Shown here: positions 45,901-59,258 of the stretch, in pieces
Position numbering within the stretch: the stretch's first letter is position 1
Layout of the letters: every line of letters begins with the position of its first letter
Source of the DNA: Agrocybe praecox
Lineage: Eukaryota > Basidiomycota > Agaricomycetes > Agaricales > Agrocybaceae
Direction: 5' to 3'
DNA: 64,000 nucleotides
Assembly (NCBI GenBank): GCA_964017145.1
Contig: OZ024842.1
Location: 3,286,001-3,350,000 of the forward strand
Notes under the pieces: generated by a model
What the model saw: only the letters and a program-made list of their open reading frames with translations
Database searches by the model: none
Told to the model about the DNA's origin: nothing
Translations under genes and position numbers: made by a program

Positions 45901-48819
45901 TCTCCCCGCCTCCATATCCCCGTCCATTTCGTCCTCCCTATCCTCACTAGGCAATGCCGGCAGCGAGATCTGGTCGTTAGGCCCGCCGATGACACAGGAG
46001 GATGTGAAGATCATATTTGGGAATATATCGGATTTGGCGGTGCTTTCGGATATGCTCTGCGAGGAGCTCGAACAGGCGCTGGGGAATGTCCTTGAGGGAG
46101 GAGTGCGTGAGGATTTTGTGGGAGCGTTATTTTTGGAGGTGGTGAGTGCTTTTCCCCAAAAATCTCTTTGGAAGGTGGAAGTTTATGATGTTTTTTTTTT
46201 TTGTAGATCCCGGATCTCGAAAAACCGTACAAGCAATATATCACACGCCATTCGACGGCCCTTCAGCATTTGCAGAATCTACCACAGACGCCTGCTCTCC
46301 AAGCGTACTTTTCGTACACCCAGAGCGTCGCCTCATCTGTTTCGCATGCGTGGGACCTCGCGTCGCTGCTCATCAAGCCCGTGCAGCGCCTGCTCAAGTA
46401 CCCGCTCCTCCTGAATGCGATTCTAGAGGAGACACCCAAGGAGCATGGGGATAAGGAGAACCTGAAGCTGGCGAGGGAGAAGATCGAGGAATTGGCGAGG
46501 AACGTTAATGAGGGACGACGCCGTGCGGAGGTGGTCAAGGACGTGTTGACTGGGAGTGGTAGTACGACTGGACTGCTAGGTGGGCTGAAGGGCTCTGCGG
46601 GACGTAAGGGGAGTGCATCTGCGGGAGGTAGTGGTGGTGGAGGGGGTAGTGGAGGAGGAGGCGGCGGAGGGGTGCAGCATCCTGTTGGGGTCTCGGCGAG
46701 TGTGAATCTGAGCAAGGTGAAGAGCTTGAAATACGGTGGGGTGACGGCTGCGACGATGCGTGCGGAGAGTGCAGGTCTTGGTGGTTCTGATGCAGCTGGA
46801 GGAAGTGGAACAGGAGGATTGGTAGGCGGCAATGCGGAGGCGGCTATGGTTGATGCGATGGCGGGCGAGCTGAAGCGCATGGAGGTTTTTGCCCAGCAGT
46901 TTGCGAAAAATGTGGTGGATTGGGGCAAGATGATGTCTAATGTCACACTTGCGCTGAGGACGTGGGCGTTGTCGTTTGGGAAAGTCATTGGACTGTCGTC
47001 TGAGCATGGGCTGGGATCCGAAGCGTTCGACGCGTTCGTGGAGGTGGTTAGGAAGGGTTTGATGCCTCTCACTGCTGATCTGGAAGCGGCGATCAATGAG
47101 CGGCTGTTGAGGGACCTGGCGCATCTCCTGACGACGATGAACAAGCCGTTAAAGTTGCTCGCTTCGATGAGCGAGCAGGAACCATATCATTATCATCTGT
47201 TGACGATGCCCGTGTCGAGCAAGAATAGGCCCCCGGCATCGCTGCTTGCCGCGTCGACGAATTACCTCGCACTCAGGGGCCAGCTGGCGGCTGAACTTCC
47301 GATTTACCTCAAGCTCATGCATCGAGGGTTCGCTGTGATTGTGCGTCGGCTCGCAGAGGTCCAAGTCAGGTTCTGGAGAGATGTGAAGGAGCGCTGGGCG
47401 GACCTGTGGGAGATGTTGAGGGTCGAAGGCGAGCTGAACGTCGGGTGGGAAGAGACGTGTGCGGTGTGGTGTATGAGGTGGGGAGATGTGGATGAGCTCG
47501 TGGCTGCGCTTGGTATTATGCAGAAACCGGTCGTGCAGATTGAGAAGACGAAGCAGCAGATGGTGCTCCAGGGGATGGAGAGCCAGTATTTTGCGTATCC
47601 CAACTATTATGTGCCCATGGCTCCTGGCTATCCAGCTGTGCCAACCCTGCCGATGCCATCACCATCCAAGGAGCAGCCGCATCATAAATTGGAGAAAAAG
47701 ACGTCCAAGAGCTCCAGCTCGAGTGGTGGGAAGAAGCAGTCGATCCCGAATACGGCCGCTGGTGCGAATGCTGCAGCAGCAGTGCAGAGCATGTTTGCAG
47801 CCCTTGAGCCGGCACATTCTCCTGCTCTGCAGCGGGCGAAACAGACTGCTGCTGCTGGCATACACTCGAACGGGTCGGTGCTTTCCGTGTCTGCACCTTT
47901 ACCTCTCGGATCGGTGCCTGCGCATAAGGATGGGAGGAGGGGAAGGATTAGTGATGCTACCCTGGTGAGCAGCACCGATCGGGATAGGCGCACGTCTTCG
48001 CAGGATAGTGCGCATTCGCGACAACGCACTGCTTCGAGGGAGGCCCAGAGACGACGGACACAGGGACATGGTGGGATGGCGGATGAGTATGCAGAGTACG
48101 TTGCCATGCATGGAGGTGTCATGCCGCCTCCGTACGAGAATGGTAACTTTCCCTACGGCGGCAGTGCGAATGGAAAGGGTGTTACGAGAATGAAATCGAT
48201 GCCCCTCTCAGCGGGGTTGAGAAGCAACGGCCACACCGAGAACTACGTGCTTGACAGCGAGCGGGCTTACCATCATTATCAACAGGAAGGCACCGGGTGG
48301 GAGGAATATCAGGAAAGCACGAGCAGCACCATTCGCCCACAACCGCGCGGGAGGTTGTCGCAGGGTACTCTCGTTAAATCATCGCCCTCTACACAACGCA
48401 AGTCGAAGGAACGTCCGACGCATGAGCGCAAACGTTCTGGATCCGTCAAATCCATCACATCATTCTTCACCAGCTCATCGAACGCCGTCAATGAACCCGT
48501 CGCTCCAGTTGATCCGCAACCACTCACCCCTTCCCAACGCGACTCATGGGTCTCCAAGCCAGCGAAATATGTCTGTCAAGTAGTCCATCCGTGTCGGCCA
48601 CCAGCCCAAGTATCATATTATTCTTTCCCATTCTTCGTCTTGAAAGAAGGAGACTTGTACGAAGTCCTCCAGGAAGCAGGCCATCCGAGCATTCATCCCA
48701 AGCTACCGCTCTACGTTGACGATGGTGTAGACTGTCTGCTTCTATGTAGGGATGGAAATGGTGTTGTAGGCTGGGCGTTGGCGAGCTTCTTGGAACCTTT
48801 GAACCTGGGGATATTATAA
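42994..48819 (+). CDS. RhoGEF with DH and BAR domains (Tuba/Gef1-like)
   Basis: Predicted GEF for a Rho-family GTPase (Cdc42 by analogy with fission yeast Gef1). Three exons: 42994-44590, 45519-46141, 46207-48819, giving 1,610 residues. Residues 1-500 are Ser/Thr/Gln-rich and disordered. The DH domain starts KRQHALHELLSSERAYASDLALLREVHIPL, is broken by a Ser/Asn/Thr-rich insert of about 130 residues, and resumes EDVKIIFGNISDLAVLSDMLCEELEQAL, DLEKPYKQYITRHSTAL and LASLLIKPVQRLLKYPLLLNAILEETP. After a Gly-rich linker come BAR-like helices (AKNVVDWGKMMSNVTLALRTW, AAELPIYLKLMHRGFAVIVRRLAEVQVRFWRDV). A Ser-rich stretch follows, and a C-terminal segment resembling SH3 (VLKEGDLYEVLQEAG, DGVDCLLLCRDGNGVVGWALASFLEPL). 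There is no PH domain, as expected for the Tuba-type class. Confidence 0.85.
44591..45518 (+). other. Unusually long RhoGEF intron (928 bp)
   Basis: Starts gtgggttg and ends ttctag, and splits a codon in the DH domain's first helix (phase 1, giving LALGQTAP). Introns elsewhere in the window are mostly 50-70 bp. It is T-rich (many ctttt runs) and has a palindromic stretch near 45247-45268 (gatcgaccgatcgatcgaccga). Part of it is open in two plus frames but shows no family resemblance. Confidence 0.7.
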
Positions 48820-51142
48820 AGACGACGATGAAGGTCGAAGTGGACAGGTCTTCTCGGGATTACTTATCCCACCACGGTTCATCAATCGTTATTCCCCGCG
48901 TATCCACGCATCTTCTATTGTATTCTATCTTTGTTTGCTGTAGTGTATCTTGTTTGCTTCTTCTTTTCTTTGTGCGGTGCTTTCCCTGCTTAGACCGCTT
49001 TGTATCATGCTTTATCTTTTCTCTCTTTTGCATTTTTGTCGATATATCCTTGTTTGCATGTCTGTACTGTACCTACTCATTGACCACCCCTTCTTGTTTT
49101 ACTCATTTCTGTTTTATCTCCCTCTCTATGATATGTGTTACTGGATCAAAAGTGTGCCAGGATGTAGTTATACCAAAATATATGTACAATAAAAATGAAA
49201 AACATTCTCCCCGAAGAATGGATCCATTATGCGCGTCATTAAAAGCTGGTGATCCTCTTGCCAAGCAGAAAAGGTCTCTTATTAGGAAATAATTTCCAAA
49301 TGGGGATGTGACAAGGTTCTCATATCTGTTTTGAATATACCTTGACGTGTACACATTCTTGGAAGCCTTTATGTAGCAGGTAGTAACGGCCGTGTGAAGC
49401 ATTCCAGCACGCCTCTGTTCGTGAGTGTTCAAGATCTGGTACTTCAGGACACCGAATTCGTTAGGTTTTTTCCAAGGTTTGTCTCCAAATTATTTTTGTG
49501 CTCTCGCACTATAGCCTTTATCGTGTAAGGTCGACCACTCCCAACACAGAACTTATCAATAATCGCATGCGTCTTTATCAAGTTATCCGTGCTTTTCTTT
49601 GCCTCGATATTGTTCGTTCAAGTTCCTCGACCGTTATACCATTCCGCTAGCTAGCTGAAGCCTCGAGCTTAAGTTGTTGAAGTTCGATGATAAGTTGAGG
49701 TCAAGTCACTATGCGGCTTTTATGGGTTACAGATATTCCTCTGCGCTGTCTTGTCTCAGTGAAGCATCACGCTTTGCGCTGGCTTCCTCGCGTCCGAACA
49801 TATGCGGGAAGATGGTTTACGTTCCTTTAGATGATTATTTGGCATCCGTGACGCGCATATATCAAGCCTAGTCCGCTGAATCCATCTTGTGTAGCTTTTT
49901 TAGTATCCGTTGATGTCTGTTTGTAGTCGTTATATGTCGGGGGACATTTTCAGGCCGAGGTACTTGACAAGGACGGCCTGGTGTTTTATTTGATCCCAAG
50001 TGAGTTACTTCGACGCGTTTCAACGGTTCAACGTCACTTTTTATCGATGATCAAGATCTCTTTTTTTTTTTTTTTTTTTTTTTGTGTTTTTTTTCTGGCT
50101 GTTATTTCCCTTCGTATCGCGACGCCGTTTTACCTGCAAAACATAATGGTAAGCTCAAGAATTACGCTGAAGCAAATGGGTGATACCCCCAAGGTCGCAT
50201 ACTGGCAAGGAGTGGAGCTGTTGGATGGCATGTTCTACCATAGCAGACATTGGGGCTTCGCCATGTCTGCGCGTCATTTGAGCAACGAGTGCATTGAGTA
50301 GTATAACGCTGGATCAGACGATACCAAAATCCAATCATGGAGAAAGGAGTATGACGAACGTACGATATGGAAGACGACAATCCAGAGAGTCGATACGTCG
50401 TTCCCCGATAATCACTTCACTGCGTGACTATAGCGCGATTGACGATGAAGGAAGGCGACATTAGCGAGTCATTGACATCGACATCAAGGAGAGTTGTGTG
50501 TCCATGTATCCATCACGCACAGCAGGCGCAGCTTTGGGAAGGAGACGTAGACGACAGTGGAGGATGGTGGTGGTTTGGGAAGAAGAGGGAAGAAGGGGGG
50601 AAAGATTTATATACGCCGGCGCGGAAATGTGCTCGTGTTTGTTCTTCGATCGTCGGTTCCGAAAGAGAACAATCGTCCTCCGGAAAACATACGGCCAGCC
50701 ACTTGCCAGCCACTCAAAAAACCGGCGATAAGGATTACAACGGTGGACATATACAGACAGAAGGAGCTCGCGCGCGAACAATAGAGAGGATTGCGGGGCG
50801 CGCGCACGTAAAGCTTCTAAATCGCGCCACCACGCATACACACACTCATTCTGCACGCCACCGGTGAGTATATGCGCCTTGAATTGCTGGAAAATTGAAA
50901 AAAAAATAGTTGTAATACAATGTGTACACGGACACACCGAGATATAACGTGTCTAACTATCCTCGGGTCTCCTTTCGTCAATTTAATATGTAAGTTCGAT
51001 TCGATGCGCCGTTCCCAACGTTGAGAGATATGTAAACTAAGATGCCCGTGAAATGAAGAAAAATCAAAAAACAATCGCAGGCTTCTCTAGCAGCCGGTTG
51101 TCAGATATCTAATCCCGAGGCCCAATGATGGCGTAAATGGTT
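48820..51142. other. Gene-poor stretch
   Basis: 3' flank of RhoGEF, then sequence without a supported gene. A pure T-run of about 23 lies at 50061-50083. Overlapping frames on both strands near 50424-50937 have no recognisable domain. The last part is the 3' flank of the FAD oxidase gene. Confidence 0.4.
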
Positions 51143-53875
51143 TTACTTGAAGATTTTACGTTTCTGGCCGCGAATAGAAGTAGAAAGGAACTCTGGAGTT
51201 GGAGGTTCATGTGTCTGTGGCTCCACAATTTCGCCAGCAGCGTCGAGTGGCCAAAGGGTATTCTTGAACAGGTTCTCTGGATCATATTGGCCTTTTATTT
51301 CGCACAACCGCTGCCAGTTTTTGCCATAACAAGCTTTGACTCGCTCAGCAGGTTCATGTCGACCGAGGAACTATATAATGTTAATGAAATAAAATCAGAA
51401 GGTGGTACTAGCAACTCACGCTGGGGAACGGTCCTCCTATATGGACTGGAAGAAGGGTGCCAGAGATCCACTATATGCAGGTGTCATGAACAAATAGCAC
51501 AAAATAAGCAGAAGAAAATGGCTGACCTCTTCAGCTGCGTCAATGCACCTATCATCGTCGATTTCCATTTCCCATTGATGAAGAGCCGCAATCGTGAAGG
51601 ATGCTTCTCGTTGGGATTTAGGTACGCAGGTATCTTCGAAATCGATTATAGCTCCGCCTGCAAGCTCGAAGAGCCAAGCTATATCCCACGAAAAACGAAA
51701 GATGTCAGCGTGAGAGTAAATGCGAGTGTAAGAAGGGCGAAGCGAATTCGCAAGGCTGAGTATAAAAGAAAAGACAACACCCACTGCAACCAACTGGCCT
51801 GTCTGTGAACTGCAAGACTGTTTCGTTGATAATATCGTCAGGAAGAGACGATATCAAGGCCGACCGGATGAACCATTGGCGACCGGCTAGAATAATATTT
51901 TCCTTGAGACCTGAATGATACTGAAAGGAGACACACAAGAACTACCTTTCCCGCGGAGGACCTGCGCCACACTGTCTTGTTGATGTAGGAAGCTCTTCTC
52001 GTCTACCTCGTTCAGCAAGCAACGTTCGCCGTCCCAAGAAGATATAGCAGATAGGTATTCTTGACCTTTCTCCCGCGAACCAACGTAACAAATTTGGACC
52101 ACCATAAGGGAGTCCTTGCCTGCGGGTCCGGCGGTCAGTAGAACATTTGCATAGAGTTCTCGAGGTGCGCCTTTGACACAGTCCCGGAAGTGCTTGATCA
52201 AGGATGGTGCAGTAGCCTTGTTGAAACGACTAAAGACATACTCGTCATCAGGATAACCGTGTCAAACGAAAGGGCATACTAACTAGATGAGGTTTCCCGC
52301 AAAGACAACGGGAACAGGGTAAGCCTTTGCCTTATACCGCGTGGCAATTCCGAAGCATGGTCCTGCACCTCGAACGCCCCACCAAAGATCTGATGGAATT
52401 TTTTTTAAAAAGAGAGCCAAAAAACAAGACGTAAGGACTTACCAGGGTACTCATTCTCACTCACAATCACAATTCTACCGTCGGCTAAGACCATTTCAAC
52501 CTCGACGAGGTTATCAATACTCAAGCCGTGCAACCGGCTCAAAAATCCGAAGCCACCAAGTAGCATGATAGAAGAACCAACCGGATGCGCCGCACTGTGG
52601 TGCCAAAGCAGTGAGTTGACAGAACTCAAAAACGAAATTTATCAAACTCACAATGGAACGTGATAGGGTATACCATCACCGGTACCAGTAATGTACCTGG
52701 CCTCAAGTTTATGTTGAGCGGTATATGTATCGATTTCCTTCTGCCGCATGCCTGCCCCAAATGTAACATATGCATGAGGATAGATAGGTTCTGCCTGTGC
52801 AGGGATCTGCCCAAAGTCTCCCGTGTTCCCAAAAACCAAGTTGGAAGGGCTTCCCCAAGAAGAGAGCACAGGGGGAGGTGGATAGGTCGGCATCAGTGTT
52901 GGTAACGGAGCTGCAGGAGGAAAATTGCTGGTAGAATCCAGATAACCAAAAGGATTGGCATTGGACGTGCCAGAAGTAGATATCCCACCGAGGGGACGAG
53001 TTTCTTGAGGACTATCACCAGGTGGTGGTGAGGGCGTCGTACCAAGAGTAGAGTGCGACTGTTCGCAATAATCCCCAGATTCCCCAGAGCCAGAATTTGA
53101 ACGCTCCATGCTACTACTAGACGAGTTGGAATTGCTCTGCGATATTTGTTGTGGGACTTGAAGCGACGAATTAGAAGAGAATGACTGGGGTTCATCAAGG
53201 CGGCGACGAACACTTGGAGAAGGGCCATCCGTTGATGTACTTGCAGGAGGCAAGCCTAGAGGACCTCGCAAGAACGATGCAACAGTTTGAGACGCTGAAT
53301 CATAATGACGGAGATTAGCATCGTCTTCTCTACGACGCTTGGCTGAAATTGCAGCCGAGGCAGGGGTTTGCTGTTGACTCTGAGCCTTCTTTCCTTTGCT
53401 GTTTGCTGCGGCGACATCCCTCAAGCTGGTGAATGTCCCGTCCTCTTGTGGGACTTCAATGTCGACTTCAACGACCTTGCAGAGGTCTATGATGATGTCA
53501 CCCCCAATGGCCCAACCTGCGGTCCCATAACCTCCGGCTTTGACCGATGGAGAGAAAGAGTACTTCTTGCAGAACAAAACGATTCTGCAATACCAATGAG
53601 ACCCTTCCATGTCAGACAGAGAGGTCGCAAAACGTACTTGCTAACATCTTCTGCGTCCAATGGACACACCACGGCTTTGGCTGCGCTGACTACGTTACCA
53701 TTGAATATGGTAGCAAAATCAGTGAACCTGAGCCCAAAAATGAGCAAATAAATCCAGACAATGGACAATGGACAGGGGCTTACCCAGGGTCCTCTCTAAG
53801 ATAAACGGGTCCCCGACAGGCAGAGCCCAATTCTTCATAAAGGTCCTTTGGAAATGGGGTAAACTTGGGTGGCAT
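51143..53875 (-). CDS. BBE-like FAD-dependent oxidase with low-complexity insert
   Basis: Flavoprotein oxidoreductase of the FAD_binding_4/BBE superfamily. Start MPPKFTPFPKDLYEELG at 53875, with no signal peptide. Visible parts: TDFATIFNGNVVSAAKAVVCPLDAEDVSK, then KAGGYGTAGWAIGGDIIIDL (the FAD pyrophosphate loop, with Tyr where flavinylated relatives have His), YPHAYVTFGAGMRQKEIDTY, AAHPVGSSIMLLGGFGFLSRLHGLSIDNLVEVEMVLADGR, NEYPDLWWGVRGAGPCFGIATRY and the C-terminal BBE block YGKNWQRLCEIKGQYDPENLF. A Ser/Pro/Asn-rich insert of about 190 residues (roughly 53400-52840) splits the FAD domain. Several short introns, all in phase. Substrate unknown. Without the His linkage the cofactor may be held non-covalently. 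Confidence 0.85.
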
Positions 53876-56800
53876 TGTTGATGAGGGATTGTTGACGAGG
53901 AAGGAAATGGAGGAGATTTATATCCGTTGGTTTAGGTTCTCCAAGGCACCACAACGATCGATTTCAATTTGATCATGTTGTGCCCATTTCAAATGAGGCT
54001 TTTCGACAGTATTTTGTACATGAGTATTTTTGGTTATATCTTTCCCCAAGAAGTCCATATTAAAATGGAAACAAATTGTAATGCTTCTTGCTCGAACACC
54101 AAGCAAAGTCATTCTCGCTTTGAGTTCAGGGGTGCCGGTGCTCCCTGAGACTTATCCCCTTGTTATCCCCCATCCAACCTGCTGGTATCATGTAAGTTAC
54201 CTAACAAAATCAGCCGACGGACGAGATATAGCGACTGCATTTGGTGTGGCTCTCAGACTGCTGTTCATAGAGAAGCTTCATAAAGTGCCGTCGAGTATAG
54301 AAGTCGCATGCAGCAAGACTTGAACGACGTCGTCTCGGAGTTCTTTTGCAATGAGCCTGGGATCTAACGAAACTTAGCGCACAGGACAGTGGGAAGTTGG
54401 AACAGAGTTTAATCATCCAAGCGACGGCGATCAAAAATGAGGTGTCTTCAACATATCTCTATCTCATATCGCCGTGGTCTTCACCGTTTCAACTGAATGA
54501 GTTTTCCAATTTGGTGCGAATATTTTGGTTTTATGCTTCGTGTGTAATTCCCATTAGAACATTGTCAGGCCCGGTGATTTTGAATTTGAAATGTATCAAG
54601 AGATATAGTTTATCCGCTACAATCGTACGTACTATAGCATCCAAATATCTCGGATTTTACCCCACGAATGTCGCGGATGGCGCTGACAAGTGCACGAGGA
54701 ATCCAGAAGAAACTGGTGAATCGCCATTTACTGCATTTCAGCTTCTAGCTGCGAAGAAAACCATACAGAGTTCTGAAGAACAATGGCAATGTACTGAGAT
54801 AGACAGGGATTAACGGATTTTCGTTGCATGTACGGCATTGAATACATCGCAGCGTGTCATCTCGTGAAACGGAAGACACTGATTCCGTTAGGGCCTGAGC
54901 CCCACGGCCAAGTGGAATGGAAGAAAAAAACGGATCAGGTCATTGGAGTGATATATGTAGTATGATCGAGGAGATATATGAGCCTATCATACTTTTGTAT
55001 CGCGAAAGGATGCAACTATGCATATTTCAGATGTTACCCGGCGTCGAGTTGACCACCAATAGCATTTGAATCATCAAAAATCAAAAGAAAAAAAAGTAAT
55101 CAGAAGTATAGAAATACACTGTTTAAGAAAGACCTAAGCAGTAATTTTTGACGTATTTTTGACCTGGTCTTATGTGAAAGGGTGAAGGAAGCGAGAGTAC
55201 TTGAGCATTGTGAGCGCTTGAAGTGAATAGCGGGTGGCATTGGCCCGGATCAAAAATACTACGTCCGATCTGGTCATTGCGTCATTTACATTGCCTCGGT
55301 CTTCCCGGCGATATAAAAATAAAATATAGACGATATCATTTTTTACTACACGGAATTCGGATCAACAGGGATTAACGTTCGACTAAATTGGTGTAGTTCA
55401 AGACATCTATGAGCACGTTCTACGCTTACCTTGTCTAAGATATCCGTTATAAATTGGATATCCGATATCTAAAGTAATCAGGGCTCCAATATATACTACA
55501 CTTATCATTTAATGAATTCATTGTTCGGAACAGCCTAGAAGGTATGCAGGCTAGGACATCCGAATTGGCATTAGAAGTTTAAACTCAAGAATAGTACTAG
55601 ATAATACACACGGTTTAACAGGAAAAACATCATTTCGCTAGTCTCCCGAGGATAACATAACACTATATCACATTAAAGTATAAACGGCCAATCATTGCGG
55701 GGAAAGATTCCCAAGCTAAAACGAAATGAGAGTGATACCAATCATATATCTAGAGTAAGTAATCGTGCAAGGCCGGGAAGCCCAGAATCAATAAACTCTA
55801 GTAAGTATTGGGCCACATGCGCGTCGCGGAGCTGCAATATATGAAAAGTACGTACTACGCACCTAGCTTTTGTACCGGCATTTGACCAACATAGGTAGAT
55901 GTCCTTACGGCCGTTCAATATGGAAGACTTCCGAAGACAACCCGTCAGGACCTGTCGGGCGCCAAATTCCAAATGCGATCATTTACCCAAATGTTTTTCG
56001 ACCCACTGACTTCAATCGAGCTGCAAGCTGCGTTTTTAAACACCGCAAACCATTTGGATGAATTGTGCTGTTCTCTTGAGCTTTCATTAATTTCATTGCC
56101 AAGTGCGAAGATTGTCTATATCTACTTATCTATCTATCTATCTATCTATATTATTATCTATATCTCACGGGACAAACGTTTGACAAACGTCCAAAGACAA
56201 AGACGCGTTTTGATTGGCTGGGACAACATCTTCACGTGCTCGCTTGCCCATTTGGCTCGCCAGCTATTTTTATCCTCTCACGACGATGATCGTCTTGTGT
56301 TGCTCTCGCTCGACGCTCACTCATTTCAGCCTTTCCCCCTGAGTCTTTCTTATAACAAGTTGTCAGTATCATTATGTTCTTTTATTCATGGATGTTCCAA
56401 ATTCATTTCATACTAGACATAATGCCTCGTCTTTGTCGATAATGTCAATGACATCTTGGGTTTGGGGCGGTCATCGAAGGAATGGCATGCAGACATCGGA
56501 AGCGGAGATTTGAGGAAACCAGTGGATGACGGCGAGGGTGAATAGAGAGCGTAAGGGGACCACGTAGAGGATGTAAGGGATAAAGGAGGAGGAACCGGCG
56601 AGTTTTTGGACTGGGCTGCGGACATGGAAGGAGGTGATTGGGAAAGCACAGATTATGGTGTCAAGATCGGGCAGCTTACACTGTCATTGCATCCCTCAGG
56701 AATCTTACTGGCACGATAAGTTATGATCTATTATCTGATATATTTTCCTCTGCATGTCGAACTTTATTTGGCATCCGCCACATATTTATACCTGGGCTGC

Positions 56801-56997
56801 GAGGAGCCAAAGAAAGCAAATCTTACAGCTTGGCAAGCAGCACTGATGCCTTTTTGAATTCTTGGGTTGCGTTAAACTTCAAGCTTCATAGGTATGTTTT
56901 GAGTTAGACCGTGCAAAGCATGGGTCAACGTTCAACGGCTAGTATCGCTCAAAAGCACATCATTGATCTCTCGTTTCTGAAGAAATGCCGGCGGAGG
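53876..56997. other. Gene-poor stretch
   Basis: No supported gene over 3 kb. A short (CTAT)n microsatellite lies at about 56126-56150. Plus-strand frames near 56440-56710 (VDNVNDILGLGRSSKEWHAD and, in another frame, GEFLDWAADMEGGDWESTDYG) look protein-like but are broken by stops, so at most a remnant. Confidence 0.4.
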
Positions 56998-57143
56998 CAT
57001 ATCACGGCGGGCGCCGATACCTGTATTTCCATGATACACGTATCGGCCATACTATATATGGGAAGCCCGAACCCTATATCCTTAACATTGTATTTATGAA
57101 CCTGTTTCTCGGGGAAACAGGTATAGGCGCCTGCCGTGATATG
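56998..57143. repeat. Inverted repeat (fold-back element), 26-bp arms and 94-bp loop
   Basis: Left arm 56998-57023 and right arm 57118-57143 are reverse complements at 24 of 26 positions. The loop holds a smaller perfect pair, ccgatac (57014-57020) with gtatcgg (57040-57046), overlapping the left arm, and gtttc/gaaac near 57103-57117. Either a non-autonomous terminal-inverted-repeat element or a structured RNA. No protein fits. Confidence 0.65.
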
Positions 57144-58052
57144 TAAGCTTTTCATACATAAGCCCTTCTTGGAAGTTGGAACCACTCAAGAGTTAGGATG
57201 AAACAGTGCATTGAACCCCCAAAATGTTTATAGAGTTAGAGATCTCGACAACGCATGATGCGGTGATAAAAATCGTATTGATTCTTAACGATCATTATAA
57301 TCAGGATCGCATCCTATGAGAGCAGTCACAAATGTAGGGCGCTTAATAATAATAAACTCTTTTCTTAAAATAAAAAGTTTATCTTGTCAACGAAGTAGAA
57401 AAGCGTAGAACAGGAACTGGTACCGTCCCACAGAGCTCGAATAAACGATTCCCTTGATGGAGGGCTGTGCCCGCATTTTCGGACTTCCGTCGTCATCCTT
57501 TGTATCAGCAGTGTTACGGCAGCATGAACTAAGTTTCCGAAGTCGGGGCAAACGAGCTCGTAGAAGAGAAAACTGCGCGAGAACTCGAGTGAATGGTGTA
57601 TAAGATAATCAAGATGAACATTATGAATATATCAGAAAAAGTACCCCATGATAGCAATATATGTGATGACAGTGGACGAAGTCTGTAATGCAATGCACGA
57701 AGTACAGCAAAACATGGCAGGATTCTTGAAACGGCCATGGGAAACGACTATATTTGCGGGGGTATAGTGCAGTCCGTGGAATGTCCGTGACACGAAAGAA
57801 GCAGTTCCTGTATGTGTATATGGCTTTTTGCGTCGTTTACGAGGGGTGGCTACCACGTATTCCAACAATAGCTTTTGTTGATCAAACAAACTTATTTCTC
57901 GTGCGCACATGGAACATGTTTTTAAAATAGTGACAAGTAAGAGTGGTATGGATTTGCGCGGCTGGATCAGCTGAGAGGCGATATATCAGATAACAAGAGC
58001 CATATACTTGGAATACAAGGCACTCGCCTTATCAATGTGCCTTTTTGAATGG
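57144..58052. other. Gene-poor stretch
   Basis: No gene I can support. Minus frames at 57529-57910 have no family resemblance. Confidence 0.35.
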
Positions 58053-58725
58053 TTATGATGTGGAAGTTTCGGGCGCGCCACTGTTACTCGACCCCGATAT
58101 TATCATCTTGGCTATTTTACCATCGGCGTCTTCAATCTCCACTTCGATATCCCGGTTGGCGCCATCATCCGTATCCAGAGTAGCGTCGTCCTCGCCAGCT
58201 TCGCCCTCCTTTGACCCATCGGTGTCGAGGTTCATCATTTCGACGAACCATTTTGCGCCCTCATCCCAACCAGCCATCTCGGCTTCTCCCAGAGGTGATA
58301 GACCGGTCTTGTTCTTGATGTCTATCAGATCTCTACCAGGTCCTGCTGGATGTTGTACTAGTTTTTGTGCGATGGCGAGTTGCGAGTTGAGCGCTGCCCA
58401 GTGGAGAGGTGTCGAGCCTGACTGATTCTGCACAGACAACAAGGACGGTGATGATGTAGCAAGAAGGTAGGACAAAAGATCTGGAAATCATCCTGTATAT
58501 ATCAGAACGCCACACCCTTATTCCCTATCACGTTCAACAGAGATGCTCACCTAGGTGGCCGTTTGCGCAAACCATATGTACGACGCAGTTGCCGTTCTCA
58601 TCGCGAAGATCATCAAGTGAAGATTCTCCGTGTAGTTTTACAAAGGCTTGCACGTCTTCCAAATCGCCGTAGCGGCAGGCGAGGAATATTTCGTCCTTGT
58701 CATCGTCAGAAAAAGTTGAAGCCAT
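58053..58725 (-). CDS. Ankyrin-repeat protein, Yar1-like
   Basis: About 200 residues. Start MASTFSDDDKDEIFLACRYGDLEDVQAFV at 58725, then NGNCVVHMVCANGHL (repeat 1), DLLSYLLATSSPSLL, NQSGSTPLHWAALNSQLAIAQKLV (repeat 2) and NKTGLSPLGEAEMAGWDEGAKWFVEMM (repeat 3), then an acidic tail (EEAGEDDATLDTDDGAN-like) ending PETSTS. Size, repeat layout and acidic tail match yeast Yar1, a chaperone for ribosomal protein Rps3. The assignment rests on layout and remembered sequence style. One intron follows GHL. Divergent from the membrane-protein gene at 59259 (533 bp). Confidence 0.75.
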
Positions 58726-59258
58726 TGTCGGATACGGTGTGCAAGGACAGTTTCAGGAATTTGAATTGACGGACGATGATGATCGCCAAAAGATATTTTT
58801 TCAAACGCGTGACTTTGATCACAATATAATTGTTTGCTGATGTGCTCCTTGGACCTTCTCTCATTCCAATCATATCAGGAAGTCGTTCATTATACTTTCT
58901 CTTCTCTGATACATTCTTAGGATTCTGTATCAATTCCGTGTTTTGACTTTGTCCTTGGGCTCGGCACAGCCGTCTCGAAAATAGAGCGACCATCTTGACC
59001 GGAAATCTGCAACTCAACTAAGCGGCAACGTATTGCTGCCGGCTCTCCAAATATATTTGTCTCCATCAGTAGATTCCAAAACGCCATGGTCCGCATGATA
59101 CTTTCAAAATAGCTTAAAATGTTATAAACCGCGCCCAGCCGTGGCCCGTTTCTGCTCTGCTCTTGCCGACCAACGACGACCACTTTCATTCTCCCCCCCC
59201 CTATCGGCTGCCCACTGGACTGGAAGGACACCTCTCTTGACGCTAAGATTGACTAAAG

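Noticed and set aside
50061..50083. Poly-T run
   Set aside because: Simple homopolymer with no target-site duplication or element in front of it; taken as low-complexity DNA.
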